Shown here: one piece after another, positions 52,058-59,917 of the stretch
Position numbering within the stretch: position 1 is the first letter of the stretch
Layout of the letters: every line of letters starts with the position of its first letter
Origin: Scandinavium lactucae
GTDB taxonomy: Bacteria; Pseudomonadota; Gammaproteobacteria; Enterobacterales; Enterobacteriaceae
Assembly: GCF_033843265.1 (NCBI RefSeq)
Contig: NZ_JAWXRD010000037.1
Location: 1 to 64,000 of the forward strand
DNA length: 64,000 nt
Direction: 5' to 3'
Position numbers and translations under genes: made by a program
The notes under the pieces: model-generated
Databases searched by the model: none
The model's input: the letters and a program-made list of their open reading frames with translations, nothing else
Told to the model about the DNA's origin: nothing

Positions 52058-52819
52058 GTGTTCCCCGCGCCAGCGGGGATAAACCGAGAATATGGCAGAA
52101 ATCTCTAAGCTGGTAAGCGTGTTCCCCGCGCCAGCGGGGATAAACCGGAGCATGGCATTATCGGAAAGTCTCCGCTCAAGTGTTCCCCGCGCCAGCGGGG
52201 ATAAACCGGCAGGTTTAATTGCTCGCTCAGGCTTATGTTTGTGTTCCCCGCGCCAGCGGGGATAAACCGGTTATCAGGGCTTAGGTTTTTCAAATCGGAA
52301 TGTGTTCCCCGCGCCAGCGGGGATAAACCGCACGCTCTTGCTGCAACGTAAACTTCCATGAGGTGTTCCCCGCGCCAGCGGGGATAAACCGCACATACGC
52401 CATATTCGTGGTGTAATTCTTAAGTGTTCCCCGCGCCAGCGGGGATAAACCGAATTTTAGAGAGCGTTCGTTGACCTGGAGCTGCGTGTTCCCCGCGCCA
52501 GCGGGGATAAACCGGCTCTACAGTAAATGCCTCTGGCGGCATTAAAGTGTTCCCCGCGCCAGCGGGGATAAACCGATAACTGCCTCCCACCTGGGCCGTA
52601 TACGTTTGTGTTCCCCGCGCCAGCGGGGATAAACCGTAATATCCCAATTAATTTATCAGACCGTCTTCGTGTTCCCCGCGCCAGCGGGGATAAACCGGCT
52701 AACGAAGCGTTAGACTGTCGTGTTTATGCGTGTTCCCCGCGCCAGCGGGGATAAACCGAAATTGCAGTCATTCCTCTCAAACCCGGTCAGGTGTTCCCCG
52801 CGCCAGCGGGGATAAACCG
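52058..52819 (+). CRISPR. Type I-E CRISPR array, 13 repeats / 12 spacers
   Basis: The 29-bp repeat begins GTGTTCCCCGCGCCAGCGGG and ends GATAAACCG. Thirteen copies start at 52058, 52119, 52180, 52241, 52302, 52363, 52424, 52486, 52547, 52608, 52669, 52730 and 52791, and all appear identical. Spacers are 32 bp except the seventh (52453-52485), which is 33 bp. The repeat palindrome CCCCGC/GCGGGG forms the hairpin cut by Cas6e. Transcription is from the leader side, in the same direction as cas genes. Spacers were not matched to any phage or plasmid here. Confidence 0.99.
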
Positions 52820-52824
52820 GGAAG

Positions 52825-53115
52825 ATGATGGTCCAGTTGCACGGCGCGCCAGAGCGACTGGTTAAAGAGATCGAGCGGTTGGTTGAAAAACATAAGCGTG
52901 CTCAGGTAGCTTCTGACATCGACCTCAGCCTGAGCGCACTAGAGGACGTTTTAGCCGTGATTAAAGCAGTCGCTCTCGTCCGGGGCTATACGTTGACGTC
53001 TAACGAAAAACTCTGCTTATTATCGATACATGCCGCGTCATGGCCGACACCCCCAGACAAAGTTGACCAGATCAATCAGCTCGGCAAACTCATTGCAAAG
53101 ACGTTCGCAAAATAA
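52825..53115 (+). CDS. Hypothetical 96-residue protein next to the CRISPR array
   Basis: An open frame of 96 residues begins 6 bp after the last CRISPR repeat. The protein is predicted to be mostly helical (PERLVKEIERLVEKHKRAQ, LSALEDVLAVIKAVALVRG, KVDQINQLGKLIAKTFAK), charged, and without signal or membrane segments. I do not recognise the family. The ribosome site is poor (GGAAG abuts ATG 52825; ATG 52828 is an alternative), and the true start may have been lost with the adjacent DNA. A palindrome follows its stop that is nearly identical to the one ending the hcp cassette. One reading is a remnant or orphan immunity protein of an earlier hcp-effector cassette; that is speculative. Confidence 0.5.
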   Translation: MMVQLHGAPERLVKEIERLVEKHKRAQVASDIDLSLSALEDVLAVIKAVALVRGYTLTSNEKLCLLSIHAASWPTPPDKVDQINQLGKLIAKTFAK

Positions 53116-53119
53116 ACTA

Positions 53120-53139
53120 AGTGGGCCCGCGGGCCCACT
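53120..53139. repeat. Perfect 20-bp palindrome left of the hcp cassette
   Basis: AGTGGGCCCGCGGGCCCACT is a perfect palindrome directly after the 96-residue ORF. It differs at only one base from the 20-mer at 54746-54765. As RNA it would be a GC-rich hairpin, possibly the ORF's terminator (followed by CTAAAAAA, so no T run). Confidence 0.8.
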
Positions 53140-53278
53140 CTAAAAAACCACAACATAATGATTCAAAAGAAATTATTCATCTAATCTATAGCACGATCCG
53201 CCTTGAATACTCCTTTGAAAAACATGTCTATTAGTTCGCGATAAAACATATTCAACTAATAAGATAAGGATTGAAATA

Positions 53279-53761
53279 ATGGCGATACCGGCTTATCTAT
53301 GGCTTAAAGACGACGGCGGCGCAGACATCAAAGGTTCTGTTGACGTGCGGGATCGGGAAAATAGCATCGAGATTCACGGCTTCGGGCATGGGCTGCATTT
53401 GCCGACCGACAACAACACTGGGAAAATAACCGGCACCCGTGTTCACTCTGCCCTGACGCTTGAAAAAGAGTTCGACTCATCCAGTCCCTATCTCTATAAA
53501 GCAGTGGCTCAGGGACAGACGCTAAAGAGCGCCGAATTTCAGTGGTATAGAATCAACGACGCAGGGCAGGAAGTTGAATACTTTAACATGCTGCTGGAGA
53601 ACGTTAAGGTCGTTTCAATTTGTCCTCACATGCTCGATGTTAAAAATCCGGCCACTGAAAAACACAACCATCTCGAAAGCGTTTCAATGCGCTATGAAAA
53701 AATCACATGGAAATATTGTGATGGTAACGTGCAATTCTCTGATGCGTGGAACGACCGATGA
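53279..53761 (+). CDS. hcp: Type VI secretion system Hcp-family protein
   Basis: Hcp forms hexameric rings stacked as the T6SS inner tube and can carry effectors in its lumen. The 160-residue protein has the family start AIPAYLWLKDDGGADIKGSVDVRDRENSIEI split over residues 2-32, and the typical ending VSMRYEKITWKYCDGNVQFSDAWNDR. AAGGATT lies upstream of the ATG. No other T6SS structural gene is in the window, so this is an orphan hcp that must work with a T6SS encoded elsewhere. Its stop overlaps the effector start (ATGATG), which argues for joint production and loading. Confidence 0.93.
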   Translation: MAIPAYLWLKDDGGADIKGSVDVRDRENSIEIHGFGHGLHLPTDNNTGKITGTRVHSALTLEKEFDSSSPYLYKAVAQGQTLKSAEFQWYRINDAGQEVEYFNMLLENVKVVSICPHMLDVKNPATEKHNHLESVSMRYEKITWKYCDGNVQFSDAWNDR

Positions 53762-54237
53762 TGTGCTGTACGTTTCACTTGAACGGTGGCCAATTATCAA
53801 CGTTGAGCTGCCCAGGCGTAGGTTTTTTTGCAGCTTATTCTGGGACAAAAGGACCTCACAGAAACAACCCTGATTCAATGGCAATTAAGGATAAAGGCCC
53901 GATACCGCCAGGGAGATACTACATTGTCACACGACCACGCGGCGGTCTTAAATCGCACTGGAACGACATGATACGCAGCCTTGAAAGTGGCTCTGATCGG
54001 GATTTGTGGTTTGCTCTCTATCGCGACGACGGGAGTATAGACGATTACTCATTTATCAATGATGTAAAGCGTGGATTCTTTCGTTTACACCCGGCAGGCC
54101 AGTCCGGAATAAGTAAAGGCTGTATTACTCTGCCAAGCCATTCGGACTATGCCATCCTTTTACAGGCGCTTTTGATACAGCCGAGTATATTAGTATCAGC
54201 CCAATTAAAAGCATTTGGAACCATACAGGTTTATTAA
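53758..54237 (+). CDS. DUF2778 / Tlde1-like T6SS peptidoglycan-targeting effector
   Basis: The 159-residue protein matches the DUF2778 family that includes Tlde1, a T6SS effector related to L,D-transpeptidases that attacks target-cell peptidoglycan. Visible family features are an N-terminal TFHLNGGQLS strand, the central SGTKGPHRNNPDSMAIKDKGPIPPGRYYI region (about 28-56), and the catalytic RLHPAGQSGISKGCITL with His111, Ser119 and Cys122. There is no signal peptide, as expected for a T6SS cargo. It overlaps hcp by 4 bp and is followed after 4 bp by a membrane protein that is the obvious immunity candidate. Confidence 0.88.
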   Translation: MMCCTFHLNGGQLSTLSCPGVGFFAAYSGTKGPHRNNPDSMAIKDKGPIPPGRYYIVTRPRGGLKSHWNDMIRSLESGSDRDLWFALYRDDGSIDDYSFINDVKRGFFRLHPAGQSGISKGCITLPSHSDYAILLQALLIQPSILVSAQLKAFGTIQVY

Positions 54238-54241
54238 TGAG

Positions 54242-54739
54242 ATGAAACTCCTAACTCATATAATTATATGGCTTCTTAATCTTCTGTCACTTTACGTAAT
54301 TTACAGCCTCCTCATTTACTTTGTATCAGATGAGAAAACCTATTCATGGTATGTAGATAGATACGGCGTGATCATGGAAAATCAATGGTATGGTCGATAC
54401 ATGATGATCATAATGCTGGTAGCCATTTTCATAAGCTGCGCCCTCATTTGGGTTATTGTCTCCGTGTACAATGCGCAAGCATACCGCGTTATGAAACCCA
54501 TTAATCATATAATTACATGGCTTCTTGAACTTCTGTCACTTTCCATAATTTTTACCTTCCTCAGTTTCTTAGTACCTGATGAAAAAATCTTTTCATGGTA
54601 TCAAGATAAATATGGGATGATGGCGGAAAATGAATGGTATGACGGATACACTACGATCCTAATGCTAGTGGCAATTTTTATAAACTGCTTGCTCATTTGG
54701 ATTTTAACCTCTCTATGCAAAAAAAATCACTCCGCTTGA
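54242..54739 (+). CDS. Internally duplicated membrane protein, presumptive immunity protein (Tldi1-like)
   Basis: The 165-residue protein consists of two tandem copies of one unit, residues 1-83 and 84-165. By hand count about 42 of the first 75 aligned residues are identical. Each unit has a transmembrane helix (about 4-27 of the unit), an extracytoplasmic loop with the shared pattern DEKxxSWYxDxYGxxxENxWYxxY, and a second helix containing MLVAIFIxCxLIW. The second unit begins with its own ATG at 54491, giving a 249-bp period. Position after a peptidoglycan effector fits an inner-membrane immunity protein. The DNA is visibly AT-richer than the flanks, suggesting transfer. The TTG at 54215 is a less likely start. 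Confidence 0.8.
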   Translation: MKLLTHIIIWLLNLLSLYVIYSLLIYFVSDEKTYSWYVDRYGVIMENQWYGRYMMIIMLVAIFISCALIWVIVSVYNAQAYRVMKPINHIITWLLELLSLSIIFTFLSFLVPDEKIFSWYQDKYGMMAENEWYDGYTTILMLVAIFINCLLIWILTSLCKKNHSA

Positions 54740-54745
54740 TTTTTT

Positions 54746-54765
54746 AAGTGGGCACGCGGGCCCAC
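54746..54765. repeat. Near-palindrome right of the hcp cassette (terminator-like)
   Basis: AGTGGGCACGCGGGCCCACT differs from the 53120-53139 palindrome at one base. AAGTGGGC and GCCCACTT pair as an 8-bp stem, followed by TCTTATCC and preceded by a T run, so it probably terminates the hcp operon in one or both directions. Confidence 0.8.
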
Positions 54766-54841
54766 TTTCTTATCCACCCGCCAACCCAAAAAAAGCCAGT
54801 GATTTCTCACCAGCCCTTAACTCTAGGCGGATCGCGAGCGG

Positions 54842-55882
54842 TTATTTCCCCGCCTTCGCCAGTTCTTTCATCAGCGGCAGCATGATGTTCACCACGTCAC
54901 GACCGCGATGTTCGATGCGGCCCGGCAGGGCTTTGTCGATGTATTGCAGGTTGTCGAGACGCACGTTATGCCAGCTGGTCCCGTCCGGGAAAGAGCGCGT
55001 TTTGGCACGTTGCTGGAAACCGTCTTTTTTGCCCAGCGACCAGTTGGTGGCTTCGACGGACAACACCGGAATACCCGCGTTATCAAACACCTCAGCATCG
55101 TTACAGCAGGCGGTGCCTTTCGGGTAATTGGCGTTCAGGCCCGGGTTGATGGCGGCCTGAATCCCGTGACGGTGGGCAATCTTTAACGCCCGGTCGCGGG
55201 TTAACTTACGCACCGAGGCGGGCGTCGATTTGCCGCTGTTAAAGTAGAGTTTGTCGCCGACCACCAGGTTATCGAGGTTGATAACCAGCAGCGTGTTCTT
55301 TTTCTCTTCTGCGCTCATGCGCTTGAGCAGGTTATCTGCGCCCAGCTTGCCTTCCTCTTCACCACTGGTCGCGATAAAGCGGATGCTGTATTCGGTCGGG
55401 ATATTCTTTAAGCGTTCTGCCAGTTCCAGCATCACGCCTACGCCCATCGCGTTGTCGTCGATGCCCTGCAGCGTCAGGCCACCAAGGTTATTTTCCGTAT
55501 CGGCGTCGCTGTGCGGCGCGTAGGTGTCGAGATGCGCCATGACGATAATCTGCTGGCTGGCTTTGCCTTCATGCGCCGCGATAACCGTGCTGCCGGTGAC
55601 TTTATGCCAGTTCTGACGCTTGTCCTTGCTGGTATAAATGTAGCGACTGTTAAAGGTGCGAATATCGCTTTCGTAGCCCATCAGCGCAAATTGCTGGCGA
55701 ACGTAATCCGCCGACAGCATTTCAGCCGGGCTGCCGGTCATGCGGCCAGGAAAGTAGGTGGCGATATAACGTGCTTGCTGGTTGGCAATGGCTCCAGCGG
55801 GAACCGATGCGGCAAAAGACGAGGCCGTAAAACATGCACCCAACGCCAGAGGTAGCAGGCGACGGCACAAGGCGGAGAACAT
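54842..55882 (-). CDS. iap: Alkaline phosphatase isozyme conversion aminopeptidase Iap
   Basis: Iap is a periplasmic zinc aminopeptidase (M28 family) that removes the N-terminal arginine of alkaline phosphatase. The 346-residue protein has a cleavable signal peptide (about 1-24, ending SSFAAS). The M28 metal site is seen in IIVMAHLDTYAPHSDAD, LQGIDDNAMGVGVMLELAERL, ATSGEEEGKLGADN and NLDNLVVGD. Length matches E. coli Iap (345). As in E. coli it lies beyond the CRISPR array, but here with the hcp cassette in between. Confidence 0.95.
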   Translation of the reverse strand: MFSALCRRLLPLALGACFTASSFAASVPAGAIANQQARYIATYFPGRMTGSPAEMLSADYVRQQFALMGYESDIRTFNSRYIYTSKDKRQNWHKVTGSTVIAAHEGKASQQIIVMAHLDTYAPHSDADTENNLGGLTLQGIDDNAMGVGVMLELAERLKNIPTEYSIRFIATSGEEEGKLGADNLLKRMSAEEKKNTLLVINLDNLVVGDKLYFNSGKSTPASVRKLTRDRALKIAHRHGIQAAINPGLNANYPKGTACCNDAEVFDNAGIPVLSVEATNWSLGKKDGFQQRAKTRSFPDGTSWHNVRLDNLQYIDKALPGRIEHRGRDVVNIMLPLMKELAKAGK

Positions 55883-56066
55883 AACGTATCCTTACTTGAA
55901 AACTAACGGGTATCGGAATAATTGGCGATACAGTATGAAACTGTGACCGATTTAACACAATTTCATTTCTTCCTAAACTGGCGAAATATCACGCGTTAAG
56001 CACTTTTTGGCATTTGCTTTTCTGCGCTGTTATTCCTTTGCGGAACTACTCATTCCATTTCGTAAT

Positions 56067-56095
56067 TTCATTTGCTCATAGCCTCCCCCTATAGT
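56067..56095 (+). promoter_or_regulatory. Putative promoter of the cysGDNC operon
   Basis: A -10-like TATAGT (56090-56095) lies about 35 bp before the cysG start, with only a weak -35 (TTCATT, 56067-56072). A weak -35 is expected of a CysB-activated promoter. The AT-rich stretch upstream (about 55950-56085) would hold CysB sites, which I could not delimit. Confidence 0.4.
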
Positions 56096-56129
56096 CCCCC
56101 TATGCTGAATGTGAATGAGTTGTAACCCC

Positions 56130-57545
56130 GTGGACTATTTGCCTGTTTTTGCCGCTGTGAAAGGCCGCCCGGTACTGGTTATCGGCGGTGGCGACGTTGC
56201 CGCCAGAAAAATCGTCCTGTTAATACGGGCGGGGGCAAGGGTGCGCATTGTGGCCCGGCAGCTCTGTGCTGAACTGGCCGAACTCGCCGAACGGCAACTG
56301 ATTGAGTGGCTGGCGACGGAGTTTGACGAAGCCCAGATTGACCCGGTGTTTCTGGTGATTGCCGCCACCGATGACGGCGAACTGAACCAGCGCGTTTTCG
56401 CGGCGGCGGATGCCCGTCAGCGGCTGGTCAACGTGGTGGATAACCAACCGCTGTGCTCGTTTATCTTCCCGTCGATCGTCGATCGTTCTCCGCTGATGGT
56501 GGCTATCTCCTCCAGCGGCACCGCGCCGGTGCTGGCACGCTTGCTGCGTGAAAAAATTGAAGCGTTACTGCCGACCCATCTCGGGCGGATGGCGGTCACG
56601 GCCAGCTACTGGCGACATCATATTCAGACCCGTTTACGCACCATCGAAGAGCGTCGTCGCTTTTGGGAGCGGGTGTTTACCGGGCGCTTTGCCAGCCTGA
56701 TGGGCGCGGGGAACGAAGCCGCCGCACAGCAGGCGCTGGAAGATGAACTAAATACGCCGCAGCGCCTGATGGGTGAAATCACTCTGGTAGGTGCTGGGCC
56801 GGGGGATGCCGGGCTTCTGACGCTGCGCGGCCTACAGGTTATCCAGCAGGCCGACGTGGTGTTTTACGATCATCTGGTGAGTGAGGGCGTGCGTGAACTG
56901 GTGCGCCGCGATGCGGAGATGATCTGCGTCGGTAAACGCGCGGGCACCCACAGCGTGCCGCAGCACGAAACCAACCGCCTGCTGGTGGAAGCCGCGCTGG
57001 CCGGGAAAAACGTGGTGCGCCTGAAAGGCGGTGACCCGTTCATTTTTGGTCGCGGCGGCGAAGAGTTACAGGCCGCCGCCGAAGCGGGCGTGCCGTTCCA
57101 GGTGGTGCCGGGTGTGACCGCCGCGGCGGGCGCGACGGCCTACGCGGGCATTCCGCTGACCCATCGGGATCACGCCCAGAGCGTGACCTTTGTTACCGGA
57201 CATTACAAAGCCGACAGCTCGCCGTTTGACTGGGCGCATCTGGCCCAGAGCGGGCAAACGCTGGCGATTTATATGGGCACCATGAAGGCCGCAGAAATCA
57301 GCCAGCAGCTGATTGCTCACGGTCGCGACAGCCAAACGCCGGTGGCGGTGATCAGTCGCGGCACGCGCGCCGATCAGCAGGTGACCGTTGGCACATTACA
57401 ACAACTCGAAAGCCTCGCGAAAGACGCCCCGATGCCAGCCCTGCTGGTGGTGGGGGAAGTGGTGCAGCTGCATCACCAGCTCGCCTGGTTTCAACACAAT
57501 CAACAGCAGGAGGGGTTTAACTCTTCTGTGGTGAATCTGGCTTAG
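56130..57545 (+). CDS. cysG: Siroheme synthase CysG (copy linked to cysDNC)
   Basis: CysG is a trifunctional enzyme: the C-terminal SUMT domain methylates uroporphyrinogen III, and the N-terminal domain dehydrogenates precorrin-2 and inserts iron to give siroheme for CysI. The 471-residue protein has the NAD-binding VLVIGGGDVAARKI (residues about 15-28), DRSPLMVAISSSGTAPVLARLLREK and the SUMT motifs LVGAGPGDAGLLTL and RLKGGDPFIFGRGGEE. The GTG at 56130 gives VDYLPVF, matching the MDHLPIF start of E. coli CysG. An ATG at 56115 is also in frame. E. coli K-12 has its cysG at nirBDC; this cysDNC-linked copy is of the type I recall as CysG2 in Klebsiella-like genera. Confidence 0.93.
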   Translation: MDYLPVFAAVKGRPVLVIGGGDVAARKIVLLIRAGARVRIVARQLCAELAELAERQLIEWLATEFDEAQIDPVFLVIAATDDGELNQRVFAAADARQRLVNVVDNQPLCSFIFPSIVDRSPLMVAISSSGTAPVLARLLREKIEALLPTHLGRMAVTASYWRHHIQTRLRTIEERRRFWERVFTGRFASLMGAGNEAAAQQALEDELNTPQRLMGEITLVGAGPGDAGLLTLRGLQVIQQADVVFYDHLVSEGVRELVRRDAEMICVGKRAGTHSVPQHETNRLLVEAALAGKNVVRLKGGDPFIFGRGGEELQAAAEAGVPFQVVPGVTAAAGATAYAGIPLTHRDHAQSVTFVTGHYKADSSPFDWAHLAQSGQTLAIYMGTMKAAEISQQLIAHGRDSQTPVAVISRGTRADQQVTVGTLQQLESLAKDAPMPALLVVGEVVQLHHQLAWFQHNQQQEGFNSSVVNLA

Positions 57546-57568
57546 CCCAGGCCCTAAAAGGAACGGTT

Positions 57569-58477
57569 ATGGACCAAAAACGACTCACTCACCTGCGCCA
57601 GCTGGAGGCGGAAAGCATCCATATTATCCGCGAGGTGGCGGCAGAATTTTCCAATCCGGTGATGATGTACTCCATCGGCAAAGATTCCAGCGTGATGCTG
57701 CACCTGGCGCGTAAAGCGTTCTATCCGGGCACGCTGCCGTTCCCGCTGCTGCACGTGGATACCGGCTGGAAATTCCGTGAGATGTACGAGTTCCGTGACC
57801 GCACTGCGAAGGCTTACGGCTGCGAATTGCTGGTGCATAAAAACCCGGAAGGCGTGGCGATGGGGATTAACCCGTTCGTCCACGGTAGCGCCAAACATAC
57901 CGACATCATGAAAACGGAAGGTCTGAAGCAGGCCCTGAACAAGTACGGTTTCGATGCGGCATTCGGCGGGGCACGTCGTGATGAAGAGAAGTCGCGCGCC
58001 AAAGAGCGAATCTACTCCTTCCGCGACCGTTTCCACCGCTGGGATCCGAAAAACCAGCGTCCGGAACTGTGGCACAACTACAACGGCCAGATTAACAAAG
58101 GCGAAAGCATCCGCGTGTTCCCGCTCTCCAACTGGACCGAGTTGGATATCTGGCAGTACATCTATCTGGAAAATATTGAAATCGTTCCGCTGTATCTGGC
58201 CGCGCCGCGCCCGGTACTGGAGCGCGACGGTATGTTGATGATGATCGACGACGATCGGATCAATCTGCAGCCTGGTGAAGTCATCAAGCAGCAGATGGTG
58301 CGCTTCCGTACCCTCGGCTGCTGGCCGTTGACTGGCGCGGTGGAATCGAACGCGCAGACGTTACCGGAAATTATTGAAGAGATGCTGGTGTCGACCACCA
58401 GTGAACGCCAGGGCCGCATGATTGACCGCGACCAGGCAGGCTCCATGGAGCTGAAGAAACGCCAGGGTTATTTCTAA
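57569..58477 (+). CDS. cysD: Sulfate adenylyltransferase subunit 2
   Basis: CysD is the catalytic subunit of ATP sulfurylase, which makes adenosine 5'-phosphosulfate from ATP and sulfate. GTP hydrolysis by CysN drives the reaction. The 302 residues show the PP-loop SIGKDSSVMLHLARKAF near 33-49 and GGARRDEEKSRAKERI near 132-147. Length equals E. coli CysD. It follows cysG by 23 bp and precedes cysN by 9 bp. Confidence 0.97.
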   Translation: MDQKRLTHLRQLEAESIHIIREVAAEFSNPVMMYSIGKDSSVMLHLARKAFYPGTLPFPLLHVDTGWKFREMYEFRDRTAKAYGCELLVHKNPEGVAMGINPFVHGSAKHTDIMKTEGLKQALNKYGFDAAFGGARRDEEKSRAKERIYSFRDRFHRWDPKNQRPELWHNYNGQINKGESIRVFPLSNWTELDIWQYIYLENIEIVPLYLAAPRPVLERDGMLMMIDDDRINLQPGEVIKQQMVRFRTLGCWPLTGAVESNAQTLPEIIEEMLVSTTSERQGRMIDRDQAGSMELKKRQGYF

Positions 58478-58486
58478 GGAGCCGCC

Positions 58487-59917
58487 ATGAACACAACGAT
58501 TGCACAACAGATTGCCGATGAAGGCGGTGTGGAAGCGTACCTGCACGCTCAGCAGCATAAAAGCCTGCTGCGTTTCCTGACCTGCGGCAGCGTGGATGAC
58601 GGCAAAAGTACCCTGATTGGTCGCCTGCTGCACGACACTCGCCAGATTTATGAAGATCAGCTCTCTTCCCTGCACAATGACAGCAAACGTCACGGCACCC
58701 AGGGCGAGAAGCTTGACCTGGCGCTGCTGGTGGATGGCCTGCAGGCCGAACGCGAGCAGGGCATTACCATCGACGTGGCGTACCGCTATTTCTCCACCGA
58801 GAAGCGCAAATTTATTATCGCCGACACCCCGGGCCACGAGCAGTACACCCGCAACATGGCGACCGGGGCATCGACCTGTGACCTGGCGATCCTGCTGATG
58901 GATGCACGTAAAGGCGTGCTCGATCAGACCCGTCGCCACAGCTTTATCTCCACGCTGCTGGGCATCAAACACCTGGTGGTGGCGGTGAACAAAATGGACC
59001 TGGTGGACTACAGCGAAGAGACCTTTAATGCGATCCGCGATGCCTATCTGACTTTTGCCGGGCAACTGCCGGGCGAACTGGATATCCGCTTCGTGCCGCT
59101 GTCGGCGCTGGAAGGGGATAACGTCGCCAGCCAGAGCGATAAAATGCCGTGGTATAGCGGCCCGACGCTGCTCGAAGTGCTGGAAACCGTGGAGATCAAA
59201 CGGGTGGTCGAAAACCAGCCGCTGCGCTTCCCGGTGCAGTATGTCAATCGTCCAAACCTTGATTTCCGTGGCTATGCGGGCACGCTGGCCTCCGGCTCCG
59301 TGAAAGTGGGGCAGCGCCTGAAAGTGCTACCGTCCGGTGTGGAATCCACCGTGGCGCGTATCGTCACGTTTGACGGTGACCTACAGGAAGCCGCCGCCGG
59401 GGAAGCCATAACCCTGGTGCTGAAAGATGAGATTGATATCAGCCGGGGTGATCTGCTGGTCGATGTGAGTGAAACGCTGCCCGCGGTGCAACGTGCCAGC
59501 GTGGACGTGGTATGGATGGCGGAGCAGCCTGTCCAGCCGGGGCAAAGCTATGAAATCAAAATCGCGGGCAAGAAAACCCGGGCGCGCGTCGACGCGATTC
59601 AATATCAGGTAGACATCAACAACCTGACGCAGCGAGAAGTGACCAGCCTGCCGCTAAACGGCATTGGACTGGTGGAGTTGACCTTTGATGAACCGCTGGT
59701 GCTCGACAAATATCAGCATAACCCGGTTACCGGGGGGCTTATCTTTATCGACCGTTTAACCAACGTCACGGTCGGGGCTGGAATGGTTCGCGAGCCGCAG
59801 CAGGACGCCATTGCCGCGGTTAACGGGGATTTCAGCGCGTTCGAACTGGAGCTTAACGCCCTGGTTCGCAAGCACTTCCCGCACTGGGGCGCGCGTGACC
59901 TGCTGGGAGGTAAGTGA
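58487..59917 (+). CDS. cysN: Sulfate adenylyltransferase subunit 1 (GTPase)
   Basis: CysN is the GTPase subunit of ATP sulfurylase and belongs to the EF-Tu-like translational GTPases. The 476-residue protein has G1 CGSVDDGKSTLIGRLLHD near 33-50, G2 GITIDVAYRYF, G3 DTPGHEQYTRNM and G4 VNKMDLVD, followed by two beta-barrel domains. Its TGA overlaps the cysC ATG by one base. It is not the CysN-CysC fusion found in some bacteria. Confidence 0.97.
   Translation: MNTTIAQQIADEGGVEAYLHAQQHKSLLRFLTCGSVDDGKSTLIGRLLHDTRQIYEDQLSSLHNDSKRHGTQGEKLDLALLVDGLQAEREQGITIDVAYRYFSTEKRKFIIADTPGHEQYTRNMATGASTCDLAILLMDARKGVLDQTRRHSFISTLLGIKHLVVAVNKMDLVDYSEETFNAIRDAYLTFAGQLPGELDIRFVPLSALEGDNVASQSDKMPWYSGPTLLEVLETVEIKRVVENQPLRFPVQYVNRPNLDFRGYAGTLASGSVKVGQRLKVLPSGVESTVARIVTFDGDLQEAAAGEAITLVLKDEIDISRGDLLVDVSETLPAVQRASVDVVWMAEQPVQPGQSYEIKIAGKKTRARVDAIQYQVDINNLTQREVTSLPLNGIGLVELTFDEPLVLDKYQHNPVTGGLIFIDRLTNVTVGAGMVREPQQDAIAAVNGDFSAFELELNALVRKHFPHWGARDLLGGK

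Noticed and set aside
52105..52647. Two minus-strand ORFs (52105-52359 and 52420-52647) with repeated RFIPAGAGNT / GLSPLARGT peptides
   Set aside because: They are translations of the CRISPR repeats, a well-known annotation artefact.
52825..53115. Anti-CRISPR protein
   Set aside because: Small size and neighbourhood alone are not evidence; no similarity or associated regulator gene is visible.
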